From the NCBI GenBank assembly GCA_947624015.1, contig CANQIA010000001.1:1-64000 (forward strand): DNA of 64,000 bases, given 5' to 3'. The notes under the pieces were generated by a model. It saw only the letters and a list, made by a program, of their open reading frames with translations, ran no database searches and had not been told where the DNA came from. The stretch is from an uncultured Clostridia bacterium (GTDB lineage: Bacteria > Bacillota > Clostridia > Lachnospirales > CAG-274). This document shows, in pieces, positions 38,015 to 45,735 of the stretch. The position numbers and the translations under genes are program-made. How positions within the stretch are numbered: the first letter of the stretch is position 1; every line of letters begins with the position of its first letter.

Positions 38015-39922
38015 TCAAAGCTTGGGTATAAGATTGTAGAAATCTTCCACCTTAGCGTCCTTCATAACGGCGTCTATTATCTTTTTGCCTAAAGGATCAA
38101 GCTCGGGAGTAACAAATTGCTTAAGCTGTTCCTTAAAGAAATCCGTAAGCTTCTTAGCGCCAATGTCATATGTATCGTTGCCGACACGACCCTGAAGATT
38201 GACCTTAAGAAGACCGGGATTGATAGGCGTACCGTCGATCTTAACGGACTTAGGTATATAGCCAAGGAGAGGACATCTTGCATCTTCAAGCTGTTCGGGC
38301 TTGAACCTTGCGCCGCCTCTTCTTGCCAGATATTCTCTTGATACCCATTCGGCTGCAAAGCCTACCTTATAAGCGCCTATATACTGATTTGGTATAAGCA
38401 CGTAGCGGGTACTGGGAGTTTCCAATATCTGCTTGAGAAGAAGATTTGCCTGATCCACCTTCTTGCCTGTGGCAAAGGGCCAGTAGGAACCGACGCCCTC
38501 GCTCTTCATAGCGTTTCCTGCGGAATCGATTATTGAAGGATTGGCAAAGCCTCTTGGGGCAACAAGTCGCCATATCCATGCAAGAGCAGGAGGCAGAACG
38601 TGGAAAAGACCTATGATACCGTAATCGGGATGCTCCTTAGTCGTAGGAGGAGTCCTTATACCAAAGCTTCGTACATCTACCTCGGCAGTGCCGTAGACAA
38701 TGTTATTTTTAAGCTTTCTCGGCATTATTATCCTTGGGTTGGGACAGGGTACTCCCGGAGCGTCTTCTATATGATCCCATATAAGACAGGTGGAATCGGG
38801 TACTGCGTTCATGTTAAGGAATACCAGAGGCTCCTTTGGATGACAGCATGCCTTTTCCGTTTCGGGTTCCGTGCCGTACTGATCTATATGATTGACTCTT
38901 AAGAACCAGCCGTACTCAGCGTCGCATACGATAAGCTTTCTCTTTGTATGATCCTGTATGGTAGGATGAGCAAGAGCCATATCGTCGGTAACGGGATACA
39001 GAGTTACGGTATCTGTAATATTTACATAGGTTTCCTCGCCTGTTCTTATGTTTGTGGCAAGAAGCACCTTGCCGTCGGGTTCTCTGTGTATAGGCTCTGT
39101 CATTTCGGACTTACCGCCGCCGGATGCGCCCTCGTGCATGATCGTAAGCTCCAGTTCATAAGGCGTAACGACTTTTACCGTAGAGGCATGGAGAGTTACC
39201 CAGCCTTCCTCCTCGCCTATGTGAAGGAGTATAGAGTATACGCCCTTCTTGGCAGAGGGTCCCAAATAAAGGTTGTAGCTGAATATTTCCTGCATATCGT
39301 AAAGTCTGTTGTGGACAACTATCTGCTTGCCGTCGTAATGAGTATGGCGGAAAGGCGGAGCTACATATATAACTGCCTTGGGCTTAAAGTAGTTAGGCAG
39401 CTTGCTTCCGGGAATAAAGCCCTGAAGCTCTGCAAGAGCAGTGGCAAAGAATGCCGCATTGCCGGGAACTACCGCAAGACAGGGGTAGCCGATACCCATT
39501 GATATATTGCCTGCATAGAAAGGAACTATTACAAGGCTTTCCTGATTTTTGAGCCATTCGAAGGTCTCCTGTCTTATAGGCTCGAAGGGCTTGCCGAAGC
39601 GTTCCATATGAGTGGGCTTGTCGGTAGGCAGATCGTCTGCTATTACCATTGAGTTAGGGTCTCTTCTTCTGAGAGAAATATCATCAAAGTTTATAACGAT
39701 ACCGTTTTTACACTTTGTAATATATGCCTCTCTTATTTTTTCCCCGTTTACATTAAAATAAATATCGTTTGTTTTTTTGTCCTTACCGCCCATAGCAAGG
39801 TCAAAAAGCTCTTCCTTTGTTTCAGGAATGATTATCTCAGCATCGCTTTTTTTGATAATGTCATTAAGACATTGATGCAAAAGCATTTTGTTGATGGCTT
39901 TGCTGTTTTTCTTTGATGCCAT
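38015..39922 (-). CDS. DUF4914 family protein, PEPCK-like P-loop kinase
   Basis: A 635-aa cytoplasmic protein which I assign, from memory, to the uncharacterised DUF4914 family of Clostridia and Bacteroides (about 630 aa). A P-loop EGASGGGKSEM (about residues 264-274) and a second motif CDAEYGWF (about 333-340) resemble kinase-1 (GLSGTGKTT) and kinase-2 (DDEHGW) of ATP-dependent PEP carboxykinase. This suggests a related fold with a nucleotide- and metal-binding site. No true pckA motif set was found, so the reaction is unknown. Neighbours pyk and cstA hint at PEP/pyruvate metabolism. A good promoter (TTGCTT, 17 bp, TATTAT) lies at about 39970-40010, and AAGGAGG precedes the ATG. Confidence 0.7.
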   Translation of the reverse strand: MASKKNSKAINKMLLHQCLNDIIKKSDAEIIIPETKEELFDLAMGGKDKKTNDIYFNVNGEKIREAYITKCKNGIVINFDDISLRRRDPNSMVIADDLPTDKPTHMERFGKPFEPIRQETFEWLKNQESLVIVPFYAGNISMGIGYPCLAVVPGNAAFFATALAELQGFIPGSKLPNYFKPKAVIYVAPPFRHTHYDGKQIVVHNRLYDMQEIFSYNLYLGPSAKKGVYSILLHIGEEEGWVTLHASTVKVVTPYELELTIMHEGASGGGKSEMTEPIHREPDGKVLLATNIRTGEETYVNITDTVTLYPVTDDMALAHPTIQDHTKRKLIVCDAEYGWFLRVNHIDQYGTEPETEKACCHPKEPLVFLNMNAVPDSTCLIWDHIEDAPGVPCPNPRIIMPRKLKNNIVYGTAEVDVRSFGIRTPPTTKEHPDYGIIGLFHVLPPALAWIWRLVAPRGFANPSIIDSAGNAMKSEGVGSYWPFATGKKVDQANLLLKQILETPSTRYVLIPNQYIGAYKVGFAAEWVSREYLARRGGARFKPEQLEDARCPLLGYIPKSVKIDGTPINPGLLKVNLQGRVGNDTYDIGAKKLTDFFKEQLKQFVTPELDPLGKKIIDAVMKDAKVEDFYNLIPKL

Positions 39923-40171
39923 AGGTTACCTCCTTATATATAAATAGATTGATCTCCCCAATTGATTTTCTATCGTATATAATAACATTTATAGTGCAAA
40001 AAAGCAACAAAAATAAGCAAAGAATTCTTTTTTTATTAAATTTGATTATTTAACTTAATAATATTATAAAAAAACTGTGTAAAATAAAGTTTTTTGGAAA
40101 AGGGTTGCGGTTTTTTTAAATAGAGTTGTCAGACAAATGCAATTTTAACATGAAAATAATTCAAATTATGT

Positions 40172-40190
40172 AATAATGATTATCATTACT
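40172..40190. promoter_or_regulatory. Fur-box-like palindrome
   Basis: AATAATGATTATCATTACT matches the 19-bp Fur consensus at 15 of 19 positions and has a perfect TAATGAT-T-ATCATTA core. It lies about 250 bp upstream of the DUF4914 gene, with no other gene close by. Whether it is functional is uncertain. Confidence 0.4.
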
Positions 40191-40216
40191 CGACCAAAAT
40201 ATACGGGTATAAAAAG

Positions 40217-40522
40217 GAGATGTACGAAATATTTATCGTACATCTCCTCAGACTGTTAAAAAAACAATATTTTGACAGTAAATATGAATTAAAATAAAGA
40301 ACAGCCTAAAAAAGCGTCGCAGACTCTAATCCGCAAGGCGAGCTTTGCCCGCCTGAGGACAGGAACTTTTCTGTAATTTAGGCATTTATGCCTAAATTGC
40401 GGAAAACATGGCTGGTTCCTTCTTTAGATAACTGAAAGAAATGCCAAAAAGCATTTCTTTCAAGCGTGTCGATTTTATCGACACGCAAAAGAGATGTACG
40501 AAATATTTATCGTACATCTCCT
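40217..40522 (+). repeat. Family A repeat copy 2 with duplicated terminator hairpins
   Basis: The 242-bp element (40249-40490) begins CAGACTGTTAAAAAAACAA and ends with the hairpin GTGTCGAT/ATCGACAC. It is bracketed by an identical 32-bp direct repeat (40217-40248 and 40491-40522). Each repeat is itself a hairpin (GAGATGTACGA/TCGTACATCTC, 8-nt loop). On the minus strand the right hairpin is the terminator of tRNA-Thr, and the left one is followed by CTTTTTAT. The rest of the 606-bp gap from 39923 holds only the DUF4914 promoter and the Fur-like site. Confidence 0.88.
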
Positions 40523-40528
40523 TTAAAA

Positions 40529-40601
40529 AGCTACCGATCCGATTCGAACGGACGACCTGATCATTACGAGTGAGCTGCTCTGCCTGCTGAGCTACGGTAG
40601 C
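40529..40601 (-). tRNA. tRNA-Thr (anticodon CGT), mismatch in anticodon stem
   Basis: A 73-nt cloverleaf with acceptor GCTACCG/CGGTAGC, discriminator T, D-stem GCTC/GAGC, T-arm GTCCG/CGGAT and anticodon loop CTCGTAA, giving CGT (Thr, ACG codons). The anticodon stem GCTCA/TGATC has a C-T mismatch at pair 28-42. It is probably functional, but the mismatch is unusual. Its terminator hairpin starts 8 bp downstream. Confidence 0.88.
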
Positions 40602-40647
40602 CTATAACAAAATTAATTATATAGCATTTTATCTAAAATGTAAATAA

Positions 40648-41079
40648 CAAAATTAATAATTTTTCAGACTGTCAAAAAACAATATTTCAACAGAGAATAT
40701 AAATTTTAAGTGAAGAACAGTTTGCAAAAAAAGCGCTGGTCGCATTACTTCGTAATGCTGCTCGCCATGCATCCGGGTCGCAGACTTTAATCCGCAGGTT
40801 TGCAACCGCAAGAGAATAATGCGGCTTGCTTTGCGAAGCAAAGTTGCTGAGGGAATTCACTTCCTCCGAGGACAGGAACTTTTCTGTAATTTAGGCATTT
40901 ATGCCTAAATTGCGGAAAACACGTCAGCACTTTCACTCTGTGAAAGCCAGCCTTCGGCTGTCCGATAAATCTTTCGGTGCAATGCTGGTTCCGACCTTAA
41001 TTAAACTGAAAGAAATGCCAAAAAGCATTTCTTTCAAGCGTGTCGATTTTATCGACACGCTGCAAAATTAATAATTTTT
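40648..41079 (+). repeat. Family A repeat copy 3 with 17-bp direct repeats
   Basis: This is the longest copy (40665-41062, 398 bp), bracketed by a perfect 17-bp direct repeat CAAAATTAATAATTTTT (40648-40664 and 41063-41079). It starts CAGACTGTCAAAAAACAAT and ends with GTGTCGAT/ATCGACAC. Compared with copy 2 it carries extra hairpin modules (GCATTACTTCGTAATGC; GCTTTGCGAAGC; AGCCTTCGGCT). It fills most of the 565-bp gap between tRNA-Thr and the collagen-like gene. Confidence 0.88.
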
Positions 41080-41089
41080 TTAGGCATGT

Positions 41090-41118
41090 AACAAATATAA
41101 ACAGCCTGTCATATGTTA
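41090..41118 (+). promoter_or_regulatory. Sigma-K type promoter of the collagen-like gene
   Basis: AACA, a 16-bp spacer and CATATGTTA match the SigK consensus (mACm, N16, CATAnnnTA) completely. It lies 48 bp upstream of the collagen-like ATG. A small hairpin (GGAAGCCCGGGCTTTCC) falls in the predicted 5' UTR. Confidence 0.65.
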
Positions 41119-41166
41119 TAAAGGGAAGCCCGGGCTTTCCTATTAATTTTAGAAGGAAGGATTTTT

Positions 41167-41820
41167 ATGGCTGAATACAGATGTAACGGCAATACATTCA
41201 ATACAGCGGCGGCAAGGAACCGATGCTGTTGTAATCAGTGTGCGGTAGGTCCTCAGGGACCGCCCGGCGCAACGGGACCACAGGGACCGCCCGGCGCAAC
41301 GGGACCGGAAGGACCCCAGGGACCCATAGGCGCAACGGGACCGGAAGGACCCCAGGGACCCATAGGACCCACGGGACCCGAAGGACCTCAAGGACCTGCA
41401 GGCTCCTATGCTTCTGCCAATTACTATGATTCCGTTCCGAACGGCACTACCGTCAATGTTGACACGAACTCTGCGGTACCCTTTGCCACAGAAGGCGCCA
41501 ACAGCGGCGGAGGTATAACCTCAGACTCAAATGGCAGCTTTACTTTGGCGGAACCGGGTTATTATCAGATAACATATAGGGTATTGTCCAATGATGAAGC
41601 CGATCTTACGGTCACTGTAAACGGAATGCCTGTGGAATATACGGCTGTCAACAAAAGGGCAGGCATACCGTCGGTAACGAGTACGTCTATCGTTAATATA
41701 ACGGATCCCGATTCCGTTATTACCGTTGAAAATGTGGGAGATGCCCAGATCACACTTACCCAGGGGGATAATGAAGCCGCTTCCATATCAACAAGCTTAG
41801 TGATCATAAAGCTTTCATAA
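41167..41820 (+). CDS. Collagen-like, BclA-type surface protein
   Basis: A 217-aa protein. A Cys-rich N-terminal tail (NRCCCNQC, residues 18-25) is followed by about 17 Gly-X-Y triplets (28-79) rich in GPQ, GPP, GAT and GPE. From 80 to 217 a beta-rich domain follows that resembles the trimeric C-terminal head of exosporium BclA-type proteins ([24 protein letters not shown]-like [12 protein letters not shown]). There is no signal peptide, as in spore-surface collagen proteins made in the mother cell. AGAAGGAAGG lies before the ATG. With its SigK-like promoter, a late mother-cell spore-surface role is inferred. Confidence 0.85.
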   Translation: MAEYRCNGNTFNTAAARNRCCCNQCAVGPQGPPGATGPQGPPGATGPEGPQGPIGATGPEGPQGPIGPTGPEGPQGPAGSYASANYYDSVPNGTTVNVDTNSAVPFATEGANSGGGITSDSNGSFTLAEPGYYQITYRVLSNDEADLTVTVNGMPVEYTAVNKRAGIPSVTSTSIVNITDPDSVITVENVGDAQITLTQGDNEAASISTSLVIIKLS

Positions 41821-41837
41821 ACGCTCAAAGGCGTTTG

Positions 41838-41862
41838 GGGCTGCCCTATGGCAGCCCTTTTT
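41838..41862 (+). terminator. Terminator of the collagen-like gene
   Basis: The stem GGGCTGCC/GGCAGCCC with loop CTAT is followed by TTTTT, 18 bp after the stop. Confidence 0.9.
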
Positions 41863-41917
41863 GTGCGTATATTTTTAGACACGCTTGTATTTATTTCGGT
41901 TTGATCAATGTCATCAT

Positions 41918-42739
41918 CTATTTTCTGAATTCTCCTCTTATTTCTCTTACATCGTTTACGATAATAAATGCCGAGGGATCGATGCTTTCCGCCAGAGCCT
42001 TGAGAAGAGATATCTGTTTTGCCGGCACTACCACAAACAAAAGCCCCTTTTCCCTGTCGGTGTATATGCCTTTGCATTTAATATAGGTGGCTCCTCTTTT
42101 AATGTCGGTTATTATTTGCTTGCCTATTATATAGCTTTTTTCAGATATTATAAATACCGCCTTTGCATAATCGACGCCTCCCAATATGGCGTCTATTATT
42201 TTTGAGACCACATATACGGCGACGATGGCATACATGGCAGGAGTAGCGCCCAGCACAAAGGCGCTGCCGCCTATTATGGCAATATCCAGCACAAGCAGTA
42301 TCTTAGTAACCGAAAGGCGAGGATATAGTTTGTTTATAAGCCTTGCCGCCAGGTCGCTGCCGCCTGTTGTGGCTCCCGCTCTGAACACAAGCCCCAGTCC
42401 TATGCCTGTCATTATGCCTCCGAAAAGAGCCGCCAGTATAAGGTCGGTTTGTACCACAGGCAGGACTTTTGTTATTTCAAGGGCAAGAGAAAGGAGAAGA
42501 GTTGAATAGAGAGTATCCTTTACAAGGCTGAACCCCGACAGCTTAAAGGCAGCTATAAGCAAGGGTATGTTTATCACAAGGTTCGTAACGGACATGGGTA
42601 TGTTCCACAGGCTCTGTAATATTACGGCTATGCCCGTAGCCCCTCCCGTAACAAGGGAATAGGGCTCCAAAAGCGTATTAAGTCCTGCTGCCATTACAGT
42701 AACTCCAAGTATTATTGTAATCCATTTGATCATAAGCAT
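41918..42739 (-). CDS. YitT family membrane protein
   Basis: A 273-aa protein with five or six transmembrane segments (DUF161, residues about 1-185), including the conserved SLVTGGATGIAVILQ and GLVFRAGATTGGSDLAARL. A cytoplasmic DUF2179 domain follows (about 200-262; ADVKRGATYIKCKGIYTDRE-like, here IKRGATYIKCKGIYTDREKG). Several homologues occur in sporulating Bacillota; the transported molecule is unknown. It is oriented against the neighbouring genes and is monocistronic. Confidence 0.9.
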   Translation of the reverse strand: MLMIKWITIILGVTVMAAGLNTLLEPYSLVTGGATGIAVILQSLWNIPMSVTNLVINIPLLIAAFKLSGFSLVKDTLYSTLLLSLALEITKVLPVVQTDLILAALFGGIMTGIGLGLVFRAGATTGGSDLAARLINKLYPRLSVTKILLVLDIAIIGGSAFVLGATPAMYAIVAVYVVSKIIDAILGGVDYAKAVFIISEKSYIIGKQIITDIKRGATYIKCKGIYTDREKGLLFVVVPAKQISLLKALAESIDPSAFIIVNDVREIRGEFRK

Positions 42740-42832
42740 ATATCCTTTTGGTAAATTTTGATAAGGTCATAAATCTAATTTAGCCAAATATTACAATTCT
42801 ATAACAAATAAGCCTAAATTTTAAATTTTTTC

Positions 42833-42861
42833 TTGACTATAAGCCGTATTTAATATATACT
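42833..42861 (+). promoter_or_regulatory. Promoter of the rpmH operon
   Basis: TTGACT, 17 bp, TATACT lie about 60 bp upstream of rpmH, giving a strong housekeeping promoter for the rpmH-rnpA-yidD-yidC-jag cluster. Confidence 0.8.
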
Positions 42862-42921
42862 AGGACTAGTGCTTGATTTGACTTTAAGTAAAATGATCAG
42901 TGTGAGGGAGGTGCTTTTGAT

Positions 42922-43056
42922 ATGAAGATGACATTCCAGCCAAAGAAAAGACAGAGAAGCAAGGTCCATGGATTCAGAAAGAGAATGAGAACTGCAAACG
43001 GCAGAAAGGTAATACTTGCAAGACGTAGAAAAGGCAGAAAGGTTTTGTCTGCATAA
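42922..43056 (+). CDS. rpmH: 50S ribosomal protein L34
   Basis: A 44-aa, very basic protein beginning [18 protein letters not shown] and ending [11 protein letters not shown], the invariant L34 pattern. GGGAGG lies about 11 nt upstream of the ATG. A weak hairpin (GCCCGC/GTGGGC, 43071-43092) between rpmH and rnpA may reduce read-through into rnpA. Confidence 0.97.
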   Translation: MKMTFQPKKRQRSKVHGFRKRMRTANGRKVILARRRKGRKVLSA

Positions 43057-43121
43057 TCCTGCAAAGTTCAGAAGCCCGCTTTTTAAGTGGGCTTTAGTGT
43101 TATTAAGAAAAGGGGAAAGGT

Positions 43122-43469
43122 ATGAAATTTACACAGTCCCTTAAAAAAAACCATCAGTTCAGATTTGTGTACAGCAGAGGCAGATCCATAGCCAACAGGC
43201 TGTTGGTAATGTACTCTGTCAGGAATAATACTCAGATCAACCGCTTCGGCATATCCGTCAGCAAAAAGGTGGGCAACAGCGTTGTCCGCAGCAGGATAAC
43301 ACGCTTGCTCAGAGAAAGCTATAGGCTTAACGAGGCGGAGATCCGTTCGGGATATGACATTGTGGTAATAGCCCGTGTTTCTGCAAAGGGTGCGTCTTAT
43401 ACGGAAATGGAAAGCGCTCTTTTGCATTTGTTGAGAAAACAGAAATTACTAAGGTCAAAGGAAGAATAA
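43122..43469 (+). CDS. rnpA: Ribonuclease P protein component
   Basis: A 115-aa RNA-binding protein that assists RNase P RNA in tRNA 5' maturation. [20 protein letters not shown] with RLLRESYR is the family signature (normally KRNRIKRLIRE). The AGGGGAAAGG site precedes the ATG. It overlaps functionally with rpmH, as in nearly all bacteria, and yidD follows 1 bp after its stop. Confidence 0.96.
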   Translation: MKFTQSLKKNHQFRFVYSRGRSIANRLLVMYSVRNNTQINRFGISVSKKVGNSVVRSRITRLLRESYRLNEAEIRSGYDIVVIARVSAKGASYTEMESALLHLLRKQKLLRSKEE

Positions 43470-43470
43470 T

Positions 43471-43680
43471 ATGAAAGCAGCGGCACTGTTTTTAATAGGC
43501 TTTTACAGAAAATATATTACACCGTATACGCCTAAGAGTTGTAGATTTGAACCGACATGCTCAGCCTATGCCTATGAGGCTTTTGAGAAGTACGGATTTT
43601 GTAGAGGGTTGTATTTGAGTGTAAAGAGAATAGTAAAGTGTCACCCCCTGCATAAGGGTGGGTACGACCCGGTACCGTAA
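43471..43680 (+). CDS. yidD: Membrane protein insertion efficiency factor YidD
   Basis: A 69-aa protein with the YidD pattern [40 protein letters not shown], and [13 protein letters not shown]. It is a small, membrane-associated amphipathic protein thought to help YidC-dependent insertion. It is adjacent to rnpA and 15 bp from yidC. AAGGAAG precedes the start. Confidence 0.96.
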   Translation: MKAAALFLIGFYRKYITPYTPKSCRFEPTCSAYAYEAFEKYGFCRGLYLSVKRIVKCHPLHKGGYDPVP

Positions 43681-43695
43681 AGGAGGATATTCGGT

Positions 43696-44736
43696 TTGTT
43701 AGCTCCAAATTTGTTAGTTGTTGCCCGTAATGTAATGAAGGATCCGGGCATTATCGTAGGTCCCATATCTTGGATATTGGGTCAGGTCATCAATATTTTT
43801 TTCACTATTATATACAAGCTGGGCATTCATGCCAACGCTTTGGGTATATCTATTATTTTGCTGACTATTTTTACAAGGCTCCTTATGACGCCTATTGCCT
43901 ATAAGCAGCAGAAATCCATGTTCAAAATGCAGGCTCTTGCGCCTGAGCTTAAAAAAATACAGGAAAAATACAAGGGTTCTCAGACGGATCCCGAATTGGC
44001 AAGAAAGATGCAGATGGAGACTGCCAAGCTGTATCAGGAGAACGACTGCTCTCCCTTTAGCGGCTGTCTGCCTATGTTTATACAGTTGCCTATTTTCTTT
44101 GGTCTTTATCATGTAATGCAGAATCCCTTTAAATATATCGATATAATCAATCAGATATATACCGCCTTTTCAACAGAGGTGCTTACGGCTGCGGCTGCAA
44201 ACGATACCGTCAGAAATCTTGTGCTTCACTTTGGCGAGCTTTGTAAAATACCTGACGGTACTCAGATAGTTCCCGCAGTTTTCAACAGGATAATAAACGT
44301 ACTGGAGCCTGCCGATATAAAGCAGCTTCTTACTGCCGTCAACTCATCTCAGCTTACCGAAATATATAATCAGAAGGTAAGCATGGAGTATTTCCTCGGT
44401 CTTAACCTTACGGAAACGGTAGGCTTGTCCTTAAGCCCCAAGCTTATCATACCCATACTCTCAGGCGGTACCACTTTCCTTTCTTCATGGCTTATTTCAA
44501 GGAAAAATCCTACTACCGATCCCGCTATGAAGAGCCAGCAGAGGATAATGAATGTAACTATGCCCCTTATGATGGCTTGGATAACATTATCTCTGCCGGG
44601 AGGTATTGGCATATACTGGATAACCTCAAATATTTTTATGGTTTTGCAGCAGGTCATACTTAACAGACATTTTTCAAAATCAGGCGCCCTTGATATAGTG
44701 GTGCCGAAGACCAAAAAGGGAGGAAAAAATAAATGA
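43696..44736 (+). CDS. yidC: Membrane insertase YidC/SpoIIIJ
   Basis: A 346-aa insertase with five core transmembrane segments. The first, IISWILGQVINIFF-like, lies around residues 20-45, the hydrophilic groove has the positive residue in TIFTRLLMTPIAYKQQKSM (about 60-78), and a coiled-coil hairpin is rich in charged residues (about 82-112). No lipobox is visible, unlike many Bacillota SpoIIIJ proteins. The start is a TTG at 43696, 9 nt after AGGAGG; no ATG is better placed. It overlaps jag by 4 bp (ATGA). Confidence 0.95.
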   Translation: MLAPNLLVVARNVMKDPGIIVGPISWILGQVINIFFTIIYKLGIHANALGISIILLTIFTRLLMTPIAYKQQKSMFKMQALAPELKKIQEKYKGSQTDPELARKMQMETAKLYQENDCSPFSGCLPMFIQLPIFFGLYHVMQNPFKYIDIINQIYTAFSTEVLTAAAANDTVRNLVLHFGELCKIPDGTQIVPAVFNRIINVLEPADIKQLLTAVNSSQLTEIYNQKVSMEYFLGLNLTETVGLSLSPKLIIPILSGGTTFLSSWLISRKNPTTDPAMKSQQRIMNVTMPLMMAWITLSLPGGIGIYWITSNIFMVLQQVILNRHFSKSGALDIVVPKTKKGGKNK

Positions 44737-45626
44737 AAACTATAGATTTTACAGGAAAAAGCATTAATGAGGCAGTAGATAAGGCTCATGAGGAGCTTGG
44801 TATAGATTACAATGATATGCAGTGGGAAGTAATAGACGAACCCAGCAAAGGATTTTTGGGTATAGGCGCCAAGCCTGCCAAAATAAGGATCACAATTAAG
44901 GAAGAGGGCGACGATGTAAAGCCCGAACCCACCGAAAAGGCTGAACGCAGCGAGCCTGTCAGAAAACGCCCTGTGCGTGAAAGAGCTGAAAAACGTGAAA
45001 AAAAGGAAGTCAAAAAGCCGGAACCCGCAGCAGAAAAGACGGAGCCTAAAGCAGAGACTCCCGTTTTGGCGGAAGAGCCTGCCGCTCCCGTAACTGAGCA
45101 GGAAGACGAATTACAAGGCGAAAGAGCCAACCTTACCGAGGAGGACAAGTCTGTCATTATAGCTTCCGCAGTTGATTTCCTTAATTCTATATTTGATCAG
45201 ATGGGTATGAAGGTATCCTTACAGGTGACCTTTGACGACAACAAGCACCTTTTCATCAATATGGAAGGCGAGGATATGGGTACCATTATAGGCAAGAGAG
45301 GTCAGACTTTGGACAGCCTTCAGTATCTTACCAACCTTGTTGTGAACAAAGGGGAATATCCCTATATGAATGTTACTCTCGATACAGAGGATTACAGAGC
45401 CAAGAGAAAGAAGACTCTTGAAACTCTTGCCTTTAATCTTGCAAAGAAGGCTAAGCACAACAGGAGAAATGTGACACTTGAGCCTATGAATCCCTATGAG
45501 AGAAGAATAATACACGCCACTTTGCAAAACGACAGATATGTCACTACCTACAGCGAAGGCGTTGAACCATACAGATATGTTGTGATAGCCTTAAAGAGCA
45601 ATTACAATAAGAGAAATAACTATTGA
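44733..45626 (+). CDS. jag: RNA-binding protein Jag (KhpB/EloR)
   Basis: A 297-aa protein. The Jag_N domain is at residues about 1-52 (KTIDFTGKSINEAVDKAHEE, GFLGIGAKPAKI). A long charged, Pro/Glu-rich linker runs about 62-135. A KH domain follows (GTIIGKRGQTLDSLQYLTN, about 185-203), then an R3H domain (NPYERRIIHATLQND, about 252-266). It binds RNA with KhpA and influences cell elongation and division; in Bacillus the gene is co-expressed with spoIIIJ. It overlaps yidC. Confidence 0.95.
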   Translation: MKTIDFTGKSINEAVDKAHEELGIDYNDMQWEVIDEPSKGFLGIGAKPAKIRITIKEEGDDVKPEPTEKAERSEPVRKRPVRERAEKREKKEVKKPEPAAEKTEPKAETPVLAEEPAAPVTEQEDELQGERANLTEEDKSVIIASAVDFLNSIFDQMGMKVSLQVTFDDNKHLFINMEGEDMGTIIGKRGQTLDSLQYLTNLVVNKGEYPYMNVTLDTEDYRAKRKKTLETLAFNLAKKAKHNRRNVTLEPMNPYERRIIHATLQNDRYVTTYSEGVEPYRYVVIALKSNYNKRNNY

Positions 45627-45735
45627 CAAAGATCCATAAAGGCATAGGCGAAAGCTTGTGCCTTTAGTTGTATGTCGGAAGTTGATATGCGTATTTGGCA
45701 TTATGCTGCATTTATGTTAAAAAAGGAGGTATATT

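Noticed and set aside
38015..39922. Genuine ATP-dependent PEP carboxykinase (pckA)
   Set aside because: The length (635 aa) is too long and only two kinase-like motifs match; the canonical substrate and ENTR-type motifs are not convincingly present.
40249..41062. Group II intron, IS200/IS605 remnant or retron as the identity of family A
   Set aside because: No domain V-like ending, no TnpA/TnpB or reverse transcriptase fragment, and no msr/msd-type inverted ends were seen; these remain untested by search.
41149..41391. 80-aa Ser/Arg/Gly-rich ORF antisense to the collagen repeats
   Set aside because: A periodic Gly-X-Y coding sequence produces long open antisense frames; the plus-strand gene has promoter, ribosome binding site and terminator.
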